A stretch of 64,000 bases of DNA from Punica granatum (lineage: Eukaryota > Streptophyta > Magnoliopsida > Myrtales > Lythraceae). The notes below the pieces were generated by a model. That model did no database searches. It saw nothing but the letters and a program-made list of their open reading frames with translations, and was not told the DNA's origin. Where the stretch lies: the NCBI RefSeq assembly GCF_007655135.1, contig NC_045127.1, forward strand, positions 38,451,538 to 38,515,537, given 5' to 3'. Positions 10,700 through 22,300 of the stretch are shown in pieces. Both the position numbers and the translations under genes were made by a program. Each line of letters starts with the position of its first letter. Positions within the stretch are counted from its first letter, which is position 1.

Positions 10700-12161
10700 C
10701 CTCTTAGACTCGTACTGGTTGCATGAGGCTTCCTCTTCCCGTTTTGAGTCCGTTCTCGGCTTTCGTGTATTTTGCAATTTACATTATTGTCGCAATATCG
10801 CTTGAAATGTCTTTTCAAAACAAAGCATGCATGGATTCGGGTATCGATGACTCATTCAGGTCCATTCGGTTACGAGGGTAGTTTCGGTTATTTGACCGAA
10901 TTATCCTCAATCCTTATGGAATCATCTTGGTCGCCGAGTCACGAATCGTTTTCATAATTAATGCATTCGACACAACCCTTAAGCATTAATTTCACGAACG
11001 GGTTAATCGGGACGCTCACATGATTAAACCCACTTCACACTGATAAAGTTTACACGAATTGGCCATTAACTGATAACTCGCGTCGATCAGTTGCCAAATG
11101 ACGTTTGTGCCATTTTCAAACTTATCAATTAAAAAACCCGAAATGCCCGGTCCGATGTAGCATCGACATCTGAAAAGGGCTTTTGTGTCCCAACTTGAGT
11201 TTTCATCTGATTCCAGGTAACTCAGGTCAAGATACAGAAGATCTTTCTAGATCACTTCCGAGCAGATCGACCGGTTCTTTGGCTTTTTCGGGGTTCTTGC
11301 ACAACCCTAGACGATCCAGGGAATTGATTGACACCGGCTGCAGGCCGAGGTGGCCCGCACTACGATGTTTCCTCTTTTCTGAAAACAATTTTCCAATAAA
11401 GGGCAAAATCGTCTTTTCACAATTCAGCGACACCCCTAGGGTTAGCATGACAGAAACACTACAGTACGGGATAAGAACGGGCTACCTGTTCAGGTGCAGG
11501 TTCATCTGCATAGCCTCTTCTTATCTAACTGGTGAGTTTCTGCCATCCTAACATTGACTCGGGTAACTAGAACGGCTATCTCTGTCAGAAAACATGCAAA
11601 ATGCTGATTAACCTTTCACTCGACCTAACCAAACACTAGATAATGGTTAGGAGGAATTCTAGATTCCAAATCTAGAGTCAAAACACGAGTTTGGCTAATT
11701 CAGTGGAAATTCAGTGTCACAATACAGAACAACTGTAAAAGCAATCCGCACACATGAGATTTGACTCTCTTTTTCAAGTTTCCAACAAAAGCCGAATGAT
11801 AAAACATTGGCACGTGTTTGATTGCTTAGCATATGGCATTTGCTTGCAAAAACACCCCTGGGTTAATAATCTATTAATTCATGTAAATACGACAATAACA
11901 AACACCTTGTCTGTTATTAACATGTTGCGTGTTATCTTTCAGTTTTTCGGTGTTTCCCTAAACTCACAGTGAGTTAGAGCGGAATAATAACCAAATGCAA
12001 ACTGACTGAGATTCACCCATTTGTAATTATGATTTGATGTATTTTTGAGAGTTCATTGTAAGGATTTTTGTTTTGTACATTCAATATGTAAGAATCTCAG
12101 TTAGCGAGCAAACGGTCCGAGAGTCGAATCATTCGAATCGGTTTCATGCTTGCCCAAAGGA

Positions 12162-12271
12162 AAGTAAATCCAAGATCTCACGGTTCTGGTTCACGCAGGG
12201 ATTCAACCTCCATGGTTTGATAAACTGTATCGCAAGATTGTGAACCAATTCCTCGACATACGGATTTACTT
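12162..12271 (+). other. Nested two-stem RNA-like element, 5' LTR of A
   Basis: AAGTAAATCC (12162-12171) pairs perfectly with GGATTTACTT (12262-12271). GGTTCAC (12188-12194) pairs perfectly with GTGAACC (12240-12246). An apical TGGTT/AACTG helix sits between. Confidence 0.75.
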
Positions 12272-12684
12272 CTCTCTCGGCTTTTCAACCGACATCGTTT
12301 AATTCATCGAATTTACGGTGTCAAAACGTGTGAGCCAACCACAGCTTAATTCACGTGATGAATAAATAAAACATGCGAGCCTAGCAAACCAGAGTACCGA
12401 AAGGGCGTGCGGGATATAGGCCCGCACGTAACATGAACCCCCGAACACGGACTTTCCGGTTCCGCACAGATCAATGCCTTAACAACAACTAGGTGTTCCA
12501 TACCCCTAGACCCCGGGTAACTTATCCGCCCTCGACCTTCGGGTCGTCAAATGATAAGTTGCGACTCCTTCTCTCACGCGTGTCCGTCACGCGTCCCCAC
12601 GGGAAGGTGGACACTCCCAAGCCGCGCGATCCAAAAGTGCGCATGCGGGCCCCGACAAGAGTCCACATTCGGGTCCGTACAGCT

Positions 12685-12703
12685 TGGCGACTCCACTGGG
12701 GAC
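12685..12703 (+). other. Primer-binding site of element A
   Basis: TGGCGACTCCACTGGGGAC starts three bases after the LTR end. It begins with TGG, the complement of a tRNA CCA end, and is the form I associate with Ogre-type elements (tRNA-Arg primer; that assignment is from memory). The same site occurs in C and H. Confidence 0.9.
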
Positions 12704-13264
12704 ATACTTAGTGTGTTCAGGCTCGACCCGTTTGCTTTGCTTGCATGTTTATTTACCGCTTTCAGTACATTTCCCGTTTATCTACTTTACGCACTTTTAT
12801 TTAAAAGCACTTGCATTGCATATCACGCTACTACTAGGTACCTATAAGTCGCGTCCCACGATCGATTTTCGGCAACCCAGGTTAGACAGGGGTTCGAAGT
12901 AGGGGTACAGCGCACAGTTCGACTGTCGTTTAGGCCTTGAAAAGAATCCCGCCCGATTTGAAGGAATTGACACCCTTGAGTCGGGGGGCCCCATTCCTAG
13001 GTAGCACAATCCCTATAGCATTGAACCATGCATCGTGCTATGCTTCCATGCAAACCTTCTACCTGACTCCGGCAACAGTCTATCGAGTCGGCCTGCGAGC
13101 CATTTGAGTCTTTTCCATTTCAAGAGCGGTGTACATGCACTTTGTAATTTTTATTAAGCCGTGGGCATTTATTTTTCGCACACATGCATCATACAGTTTT
13201 CAAAATTAGGGTGTCATTCGCATTGATGAGTCCTAAGCTGATCTTCTTCGCATCTTGGTAAGGG
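12704..13264 (+). other. Untranslated leader of element A
   Basis: The leader between PBS and ORF1 aligns with the leaders of C (40064-39480) and H (63407-63996). The best conserved piece is TGAAGGAATTGACACCCTTGA at 12959-12979, with a AAGG/CCTT stem, followed by TCGGG(G)..CCCC. Its distance from the PBS is 256 bases here and 255 in C and H. Confidence 0.75.
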
Positions 13265-14767
13265 ATGTCGCACTCGGCTTCCTTTCTGTGCCTCGACAGA
13301 ATCATGCCACCGCTTGAGCAGATCAGTCACATATGGACCAGCCTGCGTCAAATTGACCGAAAATATATCACTTCCTTCGTCGGAGATGTGCCCATGCTTT
13401 CCACATGCTGAGTAGATTGGAATTTCCTAGGAGCAGCTATGACGTTCTGGGATCCAACCCATGCAGTCTTCAACATCCAGGGTACAGAGCTTACGCCTAT
13501 CATTGAGGAGTATTGGACCCTCATTGGCAGGACTGCTATTTCCCACGGCACTGTGGAGCCTAACCTCCGTACTACTCGATTGGTCTTAGTCTAGCGCCTA
13601 CTCAAGGTGCACGGATCTCAACTGCATGCCGAACTTGCATACTCCGGAGGCACTGGGATAGTAACCACGAAACTTCTCTGCTTTATCGAATCACAAGCAC
13701 GCGGGGTTCGAAGGGACATTTTTCAAGCGAATTTATGTCATGCAGTTTTGCTCCTTATTTTTGGAACCCTTTTATTCCCTAGCGCAGTCGATCGCATCGA
13801 CGCAGCTTTGGCTAGCGTCATCCTCCAAGTGGTCAAAGGCCGCGGGTACGAGGTAGCTCTAGTGGCTGAGACCATTCGATCACTCGACCGCGTTACGCAA
13901 ACAGCTGATCGAAGGTTGAGGGGGTCCCCAATCCTTTTGCAAATTTGGCTACAGAGCCACGCAAGCCCCTTCGGCCTCGTGCGCCCAGTCCTGTTTTTCA
14001 ACCACTCGGAGTCGATCATTTCCCGGTTACTACCTTTAGTGCACGTGGAAGAACGCAAGATTTCCGAGTGGATCAAAATTTTTCGTGAAGTATCACCCAA
14101 GGGCTTTAAGTGGCATGCCGCGTGGATGCCACCCGGACCCATGGCCCTTAGATGCCATGATTTTAACGGAATCCGACTTTTGAGCCATGCGGGGTCCACC
14201 ACTTACTTCCCGTCGCGAGTAATGAGGCAGTTCGGTAGCCTGCAGACAGTCCCCGAGGACACGGCACGGACTAGGTTCGAACACACTTGGCGGGAGAATC
14301 AGACGTCCGTAGATTGCCAAAGTGATATCCAACAGGTCCTATCCGCATGGCGCACCACGGTCATAGAGCTACCTTACTTTCCCGAACACCCTACTCAGGA
14401 TGAACGGGATTTTCAGGCTACGGAAGAGTACATCCTCCGTTTCTACCGGCGGAGTTCATCAGTACACGAAGATTTCACCGGCTCTCCACAACCTGAGGGT
14501 AGTACACCATATGGGGCACCCTCAACTTCGAGCATCGCTGTCCAAGCGGAACTCACTAGCCTCAAGTCCGAGAGGGACCGCCTTCGTTGGGAGGTCACCG
14601 AGAAAGATGAGCAACTCATCGATCGGTGCCAGCTTCAAAGGGAGCTCCAAAGGGAGCTCGCCCAAGCACGCGCAGAGTTACAGAGACGCGATCAGGAGTT
14701 GGCATGTGCGAACGCTACCTTGGAGAGGTCCAAGAAGAGGACCCATGGAGGTCCCCACCCATCTTAG
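13265..14767 (+). pseudogene. ORF1 of element A (Ogre-type ORF upstream of gag), two stops
   Basis: ATG at 13265 follows GGTAAGGG, as in C and H, and the frame runs 500 codons to 14767. In-frame stops occur at 13409-13411 (TGA) and 13592-13594 (TAG); from 13607 on, 386 codons are open. Conserved pieces are MTFWDPTHAVFNIQGTEL and EEYWTLI in the N-terminal half, LLLIFGTLLFP in the middle and WMPPGPM, RQFGSLQ and YFPEHP further on. The last 70 residues are a Glu/Arg/Gln-rich probable coiled coil. It aligns with ORF1 of C. The molecular role of Ogre ORF1 is unknown. The N-terminal half resembles plant mobile-domain proteins, by family memory only. Confidence 0.85.
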
Positions 14768-15690
14768 GATAGATACCTCCATTAGGCTTTCGCTTGGAAT
14801 TGGTGTTTTCCGTGGCAATGCTCACTTGTGCCCCGAGCGGGATGGAAGATCGACTTAAGGATTTATTTTCCAAACTGCATTGTATTTTAGACTCTTTGAA
14901 TCAATGCGAATGACAGCATTAGCTTTCAAAACTCACGCATTGCATACATTTGATATATTTATTGTCTTGCGGCTATAACGCATTTCCGCACGATAGACGA
15001 GTTGTGTCAACCTTCGCGGATAGACCACCCGCGATCTTCACCTCTCCATGGCGAGACGTGCTTTGACCAGAGGCCGTTCATCCCGGCCACCCACCCCGCA
15101 TGATTGGCGAGTCGTGCCAACCTTCGTAGATAGATCACCTGCGGTCTTCACCCTTCCTCCACAGCAAGACGAGCTGTGGCCTGAGGGCCGATCAACCTTC
15201 CCAGGCGAAGTTAACCAACACTAACTGCTTCCTAACAGAGAGCGTCACCTAATGATTGGACGCACATCTCTCCTCGTGACCCCACACATCTACCAACGAT
15301 CAAGTGTGCCTCAGACATGTCCAAGCATGTTCACACCAACTCATGCACGCACGCTCAAAGAATCAATGCATGTCTCTCGGTGTGCTCGCACGACGCCTAC
15401 CAGGCCAGTTCGCTTCCCTACACTCTTGCATTGAAATCCTGAACAGTTCATGCTCCTTCATTGTTTTCTTTTCCCATTGCAGGAAATTCTCAACAAGAAG
15501 ACAACTTGAATACTGAGCGACCACAATTGAGACAACAAACGTCTCCCATCCATCCAACTCCTTGAGATTTCAACACTAAGTCCCCATCCCTGCTCCACAG
15601 AGCAAGACCGCAAGCAAATCAGCGTCACCGCATTGCAGCGCCTTGCGCTATTCCTCAGCATTGACCTTTGCTTTTGTATCTCTTGCATTT
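14768..15690 (+). other. Non-coding spacer with a ~100-bp duplication, element A
   Basis: The first 200 bases match the stretch after ORF1 in C (AAAACTCACGCATTGCATACATT). Two diverged copies of a segment with CGAGT(T/C)GTG(T/C)CAACCTTCG and TCTTCACCC lie at about 14990 and 15100. No coding similarity is seen. Confidence 0.6.
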
Positions 15691-15706
15691 TCCTATCAAG
15701 CATGCA

Positions 15707-16130
15707 TTTACTGCATCGGGCTCAGGCCCTGTATTTACTGCATTGGGCTCAGGCCCTGCATCGGGCTCCGGCCCTGCATTTACTGCATCGGGCTCCGGCC
15801 CCGCGTTTACTGCATTGGGCTCAGGCCTAGCATCGGGCTCCGGCCCTGCATTCACTGCATTAGGCTCAGGCCCTGCATTCACTGCATTAGGCTCCGGCCC
15901 CACATCGGGCTCCGGCCCCACATCGGGCTCCGGCCCTATATCAGGCTCCAATCCTGCATTTACTGCATTGGGCTTCGGCCTCACATCGGGCTCCGGCCCT
16001 GCATTTACTTTTGGTTTTCAACCCTACATCGGGCTCCGGCCCCACTTTTGGGCTTCGGCCCTTCATCGGGCTTCGGCCCCACTTTTGGGCTCCGGCCCCA
16101 CATTTACTACTTTCAGGTTTTGACACCTCG
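15707..16130 (+). repeat. Tandem array of GGGC-UNCG-GCCC hairpin units
   Basis: About 17 copies of GGGCTCCGGCCC or variants alternate with GCAT(C/T), GCATTTACTGCAT or CACTTTT spacers. Most inner loops are TCCG or TTCG closed by C-G, the UNCG tetraloop class; some are TCAG. One copy is GGTTTTCAACC, where the arms changed but still pair. Several overlapping open frames exist, but they have no recognisable domain and follow from the repeat composition. Confidence 0.85.
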
Positions 16131-16140
16131 CATTTACTGC

Positions 16141-17625
16141 TTTTAGGCTCATTTGAAATCCAAAATCAACTTGGATTCAAATTCATCCAAGCAATACTCC
16201 GAGGAGCAAGTCTAATCCTTCAATTGAAAAGACCGGAAGTGATAGCTCCAAAAACAGAGCATGACCCAACTCTCGATTACAAGAGATACCAGCACGGTCA
16301 TGCCTCCGATCAAATAATGGATCTCACCCGTCCTCTGCCGTTGCCGCCGACTAAGCACTGGAACAACATGCGCAGTCATCTTTAAACTCTCTTTTGCTTT
16401 AATTTAAATTCATTCTTACAAATGGGTTCCCGACATGAACAAATCCTTCAAACAGGACATTAGGACAGTCTTTGTGACGCCCTATTAGTTCTGTTGGACA
16501 TGTTCGACTCACCTGTCCTCATGGGACCCGGCTCCTCGAGCCTTCCCTAGGAAATTATGTGACCTCAGTCACGGTCTAACCACTCCAGAGTGGTGATGAC
16601 CAGATTCCCGGAACAAATGTCGTCTGCACGAAGCACCCCATTGGTTGCGCGCGGGACAAAAAGGGATTTTCCCATGGGACCACCTCATATTTCTTACCAC
16701 ATACCCCCCGCATAATCGCCTAATGCATTGTCTTCTTTGTCATCCTTCACAGGGGCACATTGACCACATGCGAAGAGCGATGTGCGAGTTCACGCTTCCC
16801 CGAGAACTTGTCTCAGACCCTTTCCTTATACTTTGACAAGGGAAGTGTTCGACGCTGAGGTACCCCCTATGAAACCAAAGACAAAGACAATTGAGTGAAT
16901 CACTCAGTATCGATGCAACAGTCTTCCGCGAACATCCATTGGCTTTAACCGCGTGCACCCTCCAAAAGGTACGTACTGTAAAGAACAACAAGAGATGATC
17001 GGAGACATTGCTCAAGGCGCCTGCCACAGGCCACTTCCACAAAATGAAGACCCAGGCATCCCCGATCAACATTCACACAGGGGCAACCTCGGTTCCCTAT
17101 TACCAGGGCAATTTGACATTTTCTTTTCCTGGACAAGAGGGGAAATTCACATGTAACGCTTGCAAGGGAAAATGACACGAAGTTCAACTTTCGAGTGTAC
17201 AAGAATCAAACTTCCAAGAAAGCCGGCCCTCACAAAATAGGGCTAGCAACATGCAATAAGTCTCCACGAGGCGAAGCACATCAAAGTGGCCTCGACAATC
17301 CAAAGTCGAGGAGTTCCAAACAAAGACACGGGGCACAAAACAAACCCTAGTTGCAAGAAAAAATAGAGCGAAAAAAAAAGAAAGCAGAAAAACCCGCCAA
17401 TGAAGAGAGAGAGAAAAAGAAGCGGGAAAAACCAGCCAACCAATAGAACAGGGCAACGCCGACGTTCACCAAAAGCACCGGCACCGCCAATTCAAAAGCA
17501 GTCAATAAATCCCGAAACAAAAAAAAAGGGGAAGCAGTAGACACCACTCCTCGATGGAGACAGAACACAATACACTCGGAGGTTGAATCCTTTGAATCCT
17601 TTGCCCTTGCAAATTCGAGAGATAA
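16141..17625 (+). other. Spacer without recognised features, element A
   Basis: I see no gene or clear repeat here. A purine-rich stretch (17340-17560, with A and GAAA runs) stands out, and open frames are short and without family resemblance. In a full element gag and pol would lie in this part. None of their motifs is present, so they were lost or never there. Confidence 0.55.
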
Positions 17626-17815
17626 AAGAATCGAGCTCGCTAGGTTGAAAACCCCTTTTGGGGGCGGCCTAGGCAAAAACTAGGAAAAAAGAGAGGCACG
17701 ACCGGAAACTCCTTTGTGGGCGGTCGTGGTAGAAGGAGAGTTCATCCCCTTTAGGTTGGGAGGTACGGCCCCGAGGTGGGTGACCGTAGCAAAAGGAGAG
17801 TTAAACGAGAGATGG
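17625..17815 (+). repeat. 3' degenerate repeat shared with element C
   Basis: CGCTAGGTTGAAAACC, GGCGGCCTAGGCAAAAACTAG and GTAGAAGGAGAGTT / GTAGCAAAAGGAGAGTT are the sense-strand counterparts of the ~120-bp repeats after the integrase of C (5790-6110). In C they follow pol directly, so this marks the 3' side of the missing pol segment in A. Confidence 0.7.
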
Positions 17816-18870
17816 ACAAACATGACCCCCTGGTTCTTCACAAATCGTGCGGACTAGGGATCCTCAATGGAAGTGGCCAGATTATCTACTCCAACATGAT
17901 CCTCGATCAGCCCTCCAACACAGCTCAACCGTCTAGGGCGGAGGATTCCTCCTCAAGCATAGTGGGCAAACCGAGCATGCCATCCAAGCAGTTTGGGATA
18001 ACCTACACAACAGAAGAACAGATGAAAAGGGGTACATCTCGCTGCAGGCGTGAACTCATGTATCATTTTAGCCTGGAGCAATGTGTTTCCCAAGCTTTCT
18101 CTTTTCTCTTTGTCTTTGCATAACTCCAAATGGGTCACAGCCACCCTTTAACAGGCTATCACAGAGCCAAAATCTCAGACATTCCTCTCCGAGAGTCTAG
18201 TCATAACGCTTTGGAAATGATCAGACCGAGTCTGACCAAATCTGAACAGAAATCCCCAAACGAGTTGCAAATGCAGCTGCCCTACGGTACCCTATTGAGA
18301 AGGGTTCAAAGCCGATGTGCGCTTCGAACAACCGATAGAGCTGCTAGGACATTGTCGGGGATGTCTTGATATGCCCAATACATAGCTAATGGTAGCCCCT
18401 GGAGGCCTCGCATCTAGGCCTCCGAGAACGGGACCCACCTGCACTATTAAAGCAAAATTCTTCACGAGTCACTTAGGTGACCCAAAATTGAAGATCTACG
18501 TATTGCAACAACATTTTCATGCTTACCTGTATCAATCACTTGTTAGTATTTCTCACATGATTTGCTAGTAATGTCAGGATCACAAGTACTGCAAACGACA
18601 GGAACTACGGCAGACTCTAATTCCCTACCACTCGGGATACGTAGGCACTCCACTCCAGAGCTCGAGTCCTTCAGCACACGTCATTCCGCGAAGCAAAATC
18701 CCTCATCGCATAGTCGGGGAATCATCAGCGAAAGCACAATGGCCCAACAGCAAATTCGGAATCCGACAAAGTGCAACCGCTCCAGCAACAACGTTGGTCC
18801 CCGACAAATCAGAATTCTCAGGGTTTCACATTCACTCTACTACAGTTAGAATAGCACACCAGGCACTCAG
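17816..18870 (+). other. Unique 3' untranslated region of element A
   Basis: No gene is recognised. Parts match the C region 5250-5640 weakly. A 115-codon frame at 17776-18123 has no family resemblance. Confidence 0.5.
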
Positions 18871-19311
18871 TTGCAACGCAATCAGTTGGCAAGCAACGAC
18901 ACATTCTGCCATTACATTAATTGCAGCACAGACAAGCTCAGTGATGGAGGAATCACAATGATTCCTTCTACACCTCACGCAACTCCCCAGCATTTGCATT
19001 TACTTTTTGCAAGCATTTTCATTCTGCAATGCATCCCATGCGACTTTTCTGCAGAAGGGTTAGTCCCCTTTGGGTCAGTCCCGACTACTTTTCTGCATAG
19101 GGGTCAGTCCCGAGTACTTTTCTGCATTGCGGTCAGTCCCGACTTTAATTTCAGCACAGGGGTCAGTCCCCTTCGAGTCAGTGCCGACTACTTTTCTGCA
19201 CAGGAGTCAATCCCCTTCGGGTCAATCACGACTACATTTCTGCACAGGGGTCAGTCCCTTTCGGGTCAGTCCCGACTACTTTTCTGCATTTGGGGTCAGT
19301 CCCGACTTTAA
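18871..19311 (+). CDS. Candidate conserved small 3' ORF of element A
   Basis: This 146-codon frame starts in unique sequence and continues into the 44-bp array. Codons 18952-19005 read ITMIPSTP...P.HLHLL and align gap-free with 5212-5159 of element C. Among the shared residues, the changes are synonymous (TCT/TCC, CAT/CAC twice, CTT/CTC). In both elements the array begins a few codons later, so the array would code for the C-terminal part. Function unknown. It may also be a conserved cis-acting RNA, since 24 of the first 25 bases are identical. Confidence 0.35.
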   Translation: MQRNQLASNDTFCHYINCSTDKLSDGGITMIPSTPHATPQHLHLLFASIFILQCIPCDFSAEGLVPFGSVPTTFLHRGQSRVLFCIAVSPDFNFSTGVSPLRVSADYFSAQESIPFGSITTTFLHRGQSLSGQSRLLFCIWGQSRL

Positions 19312-22300
19312 TTTCTGCAGAGGGGTCAGTCCCCTTCGAGTCAGTCCCGACTACTTTTCTGCACAGGGATCAGTCCCCTTCGGGTCAATCCCGACTACTT
19401 TTCAACACAGGGGTCAGTCCCGACTACTTTTATGCACTGTGTCAGTCCAGACTTTAATTTCTGCACAGGGGTCAGTCCCCTTCGGGTCAATCCCGACTAC
19501 TTTTCTGCACAGGGGTCAGTCCCCTTCGGATCAGTCCCGACTACTTTTCGACGCTGGGGTCAGTTCCCTTCGGGTCAGTCCCGACTTTAATTTCTGCACA
19601 GGGGTCAGTCCTGTTCGGGTCAATCCCGACTACTTTTCTGCACAGGGTTCAGTCCCCTTCGGGTCAGTCCCAACTAGTTTTATGCACAGGGTTCATTCCC
19701 CTTCAGGTCAATCCCGACTACTTTTCTGCACAGGGATCAGTCCCCTTCGGGTCAGTCCCGACTACTTTTCTGCACTGGGATTAGTCCCCTACGGGTCAAT
19801 CTCGACTACTTTTCTACACAAGGGTGAGTCCCCTTCGGGCAAATCCCGACTACTTTTCTGCAGAGGGGTCAGTCCCCTTCGGATTAAACCCGACTACTTT
19901 TCTGCACAAGGGTCAGTCTCCTTCGGGTCAGTCCCGACTACTTTTCTACATTGGGGTCAGTCCCCTTCGGGTCAGTCCCGACTTTAATTTCTGCACAGGA
20001 GTCAGTCTCCTTCGAGTCAGTCCCGACTACTTTTCTGCACAGGGGTCAATCTCGTTCGGGTCAGTCCCGACTACTTTTCTGCACAGGGGTCAGTCCCCTT
20101 CGGGTCAGTCCAGACTACTTTTCTGCATTGGGTCAGTCCACTTCGGGTCAGTCCCGACTTTAATTTCTACACAGGGGTCAGTCCCCTTCGAGTCATTCCT
20201 GACTACTTTTCTGCACAGGGGTCAGTCCCTTTCGGGTTAATCCCGACTACTTTTCTACACAGGGGTCAGTTCCCTTCGGGTCTGTCCAGACTTTAATTTC
20301 TGCACAGGGGTCAGTGTCTTTCAGGTCAATCCCGACTACTTTTCTGTATAGGGGTCAGTCCCCTTCGGGTCAGTCCCGACTACTTTTCTGTACCGGGGTC
20401 GGTCCCCTTCGGTTCAGTCCCGACTTTAATTCTGCACAGGGGTCAGTCCCCTTCGGGTCAGTCCCGACTACTTTTCTGCACACAAGGGTCAATCCCCTTC
20501 GGGTCAGTCCCGACTACTTTTCTGCACAGGGGTCAGTCCCTTTCGGGTCCGTCCCGACTACTTTTCCGCATTGGGGTCAGTCCCTTTCGAGTCACTCCCG
20601 ACTAATTTTCTGCACAGGGGTCAGTCCCCTTCGGGTCAATCCCGACTACTTTTCTACACAGGGGTCAGTCGCCTTCGGATCAGTCCAGACTTTAATTTCT
20701 GCACAGGGGTCAGTCCCATTCGGGTCAATCCCGACTACTTTTCTGCATAGGGGTCAGTCCCTTTTGGGTCAGTCCCGACGACTTTTCTGCACCGGGGTCA
20801 CTCCCCTTCGGATCAGTCCCGACTTTAATTTCTGCACAGGAGTCAGTCCCCTTCGGGTCAGTCCCTACTACTTTTCTGCACACAGGGGTCAGTCCCCTTC
20901 GGGTCAGTCCCGACTTCTTTTCTGCACAGGGGTCAGTCCCTTTCGGGTCAGTGCCGACTACTTTTCTGCATTAAGGTAAGTCCCCTTCGGGTCAGTCCCG
21001 ACTTTAATTTCTGCACAGGGGTCAGTCCCCTTCGGGTCAATCCCGACTACTTTTCTACACGGGGGTCAGTCCTGACTACTTTTCTGCACTAGGGTCAGTC
21101 CCCTTCGGGTCAGTCCAGACTTTAATTTTTGCACAGGGGTCAGTCCCCTTCAGGTCAACCCCGACTACTTTTCTGCACAGGGGTCAGTCCCGACTACTTT
21201 TTTGCGCTGGGGTCAGTCCCCTTCGAGTCAGTCCTGACTTTAATTTCTGCACGGGGGTCAGTCCCGTTCGGGTCAATCCCGACTACTTTTCTGCACAGGG
21301 GTCAGTCATTTTCGGGTCAATCCCGACTACTTTTATGCACAGGGGTCATTCCCCTTCGGGTCAATCCCGACTACTTTTCTGCATAGGATCAGTCCCCTTC
21401 GGGTCAGTCCCGACTACTTTTCTGCACTAGGATCAGTCCCCTTCGGGTCAATCCCGACTACTTTTCTACACAAGGGTGAGTCCCCTTCGGGTCAATCCCG
21501 ACTACTTTTCTGCAGAGGGGTCAGTCCCCTTCGTTTTAATCCCGACTACTTTTCTGCACAGGGGTCAGTCCCTTTCGGGTCAATCCCGACTACTTTTCTG
21601 CATTGGGGTCAGTCCCCTTCGGGTCAGTCCCGACTTTAATTTCTGTACAGGGGTCTGTCCCTTTCGAGTCAGTCCTGACTACTTTTCTGCACAGGGGTCA
21701 GTCTCATTCGGGTCAATCCAGACTACTTTTCTGCACAGGGGTCAGTCCCGACTACTTTTCTGCATTGGGGTCAGTCCCTTTCTGGTCAGTCCCGACTTTA
21801 ATTTCTGCACAGGGGTCAGTCTTCTTCGAGTCAGTCCCGACTACTTTTCTGCACAGGGTTCAGTCCCCTTCGGGTCAATCCCGACTACTTTTCTTAACTG
21901 GGGTCAGTCCCCTTCGGGTCAGTTCAGACTTTAATTTCTACACAGGGGTCAGTCCCTTTCGGGTCAATCCCGACTACTTTTCTACATTGGCGTCAGTCCC
22001 GACTATTTTTCTGCACTGGGGTCAGTCCCCTTCGGTTCAGTCCCGACTACTTTTCTGCACAGGGGTCAGTGCCCTTCGGGTCAGTCCCGACTACTTTTAT
22101 GCACAGGGGTCATTCCCTTTCTGGTTAATCCCGACTACTTTTATGCACAGGGATCAGTCCCCTTCGGGTCAGTCCCGACTACTTTTTTGCACTGGGATGA
22201 GTCCCCTTCGGATCTATCCCGACTACTTTTCTGCACAGGGGTCAGTCCCCTTCGGGTCAATCCCGACTACTTTTCTGCAGAGGGGTCAGTCCCCTTCGGA

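Larger units (their letters stand above)
7927..12681 (+). repeat. 5' LTR of element A
   Basis: It begins TGTCAGCACCCC and ends CGTACA, 4755 bp. Promoter TATAAATA is at 9536. A GC-rich tract follows at 9896-10050, then two CGG/CCG hairpin modules, the nested stem structure at 12162-12271 and the UUCG hairpin near 12536. The three TCCAACG hairpins present in other LTRs are missing through a 149-bp deletion between TTTC repeats at 11937-11940. By eye about one base in 15-20 differs from the 3' LTR between 8713 and 9090. Confidence 0.92.

Noticed and set aside
13607..14767. Taking 13607 as the start of ORF1 in element A
   Set aside because: The homologous start is at 13265, in the same frame and with the GGTAAGG context seen in C and H; the intervening stops are mutations.
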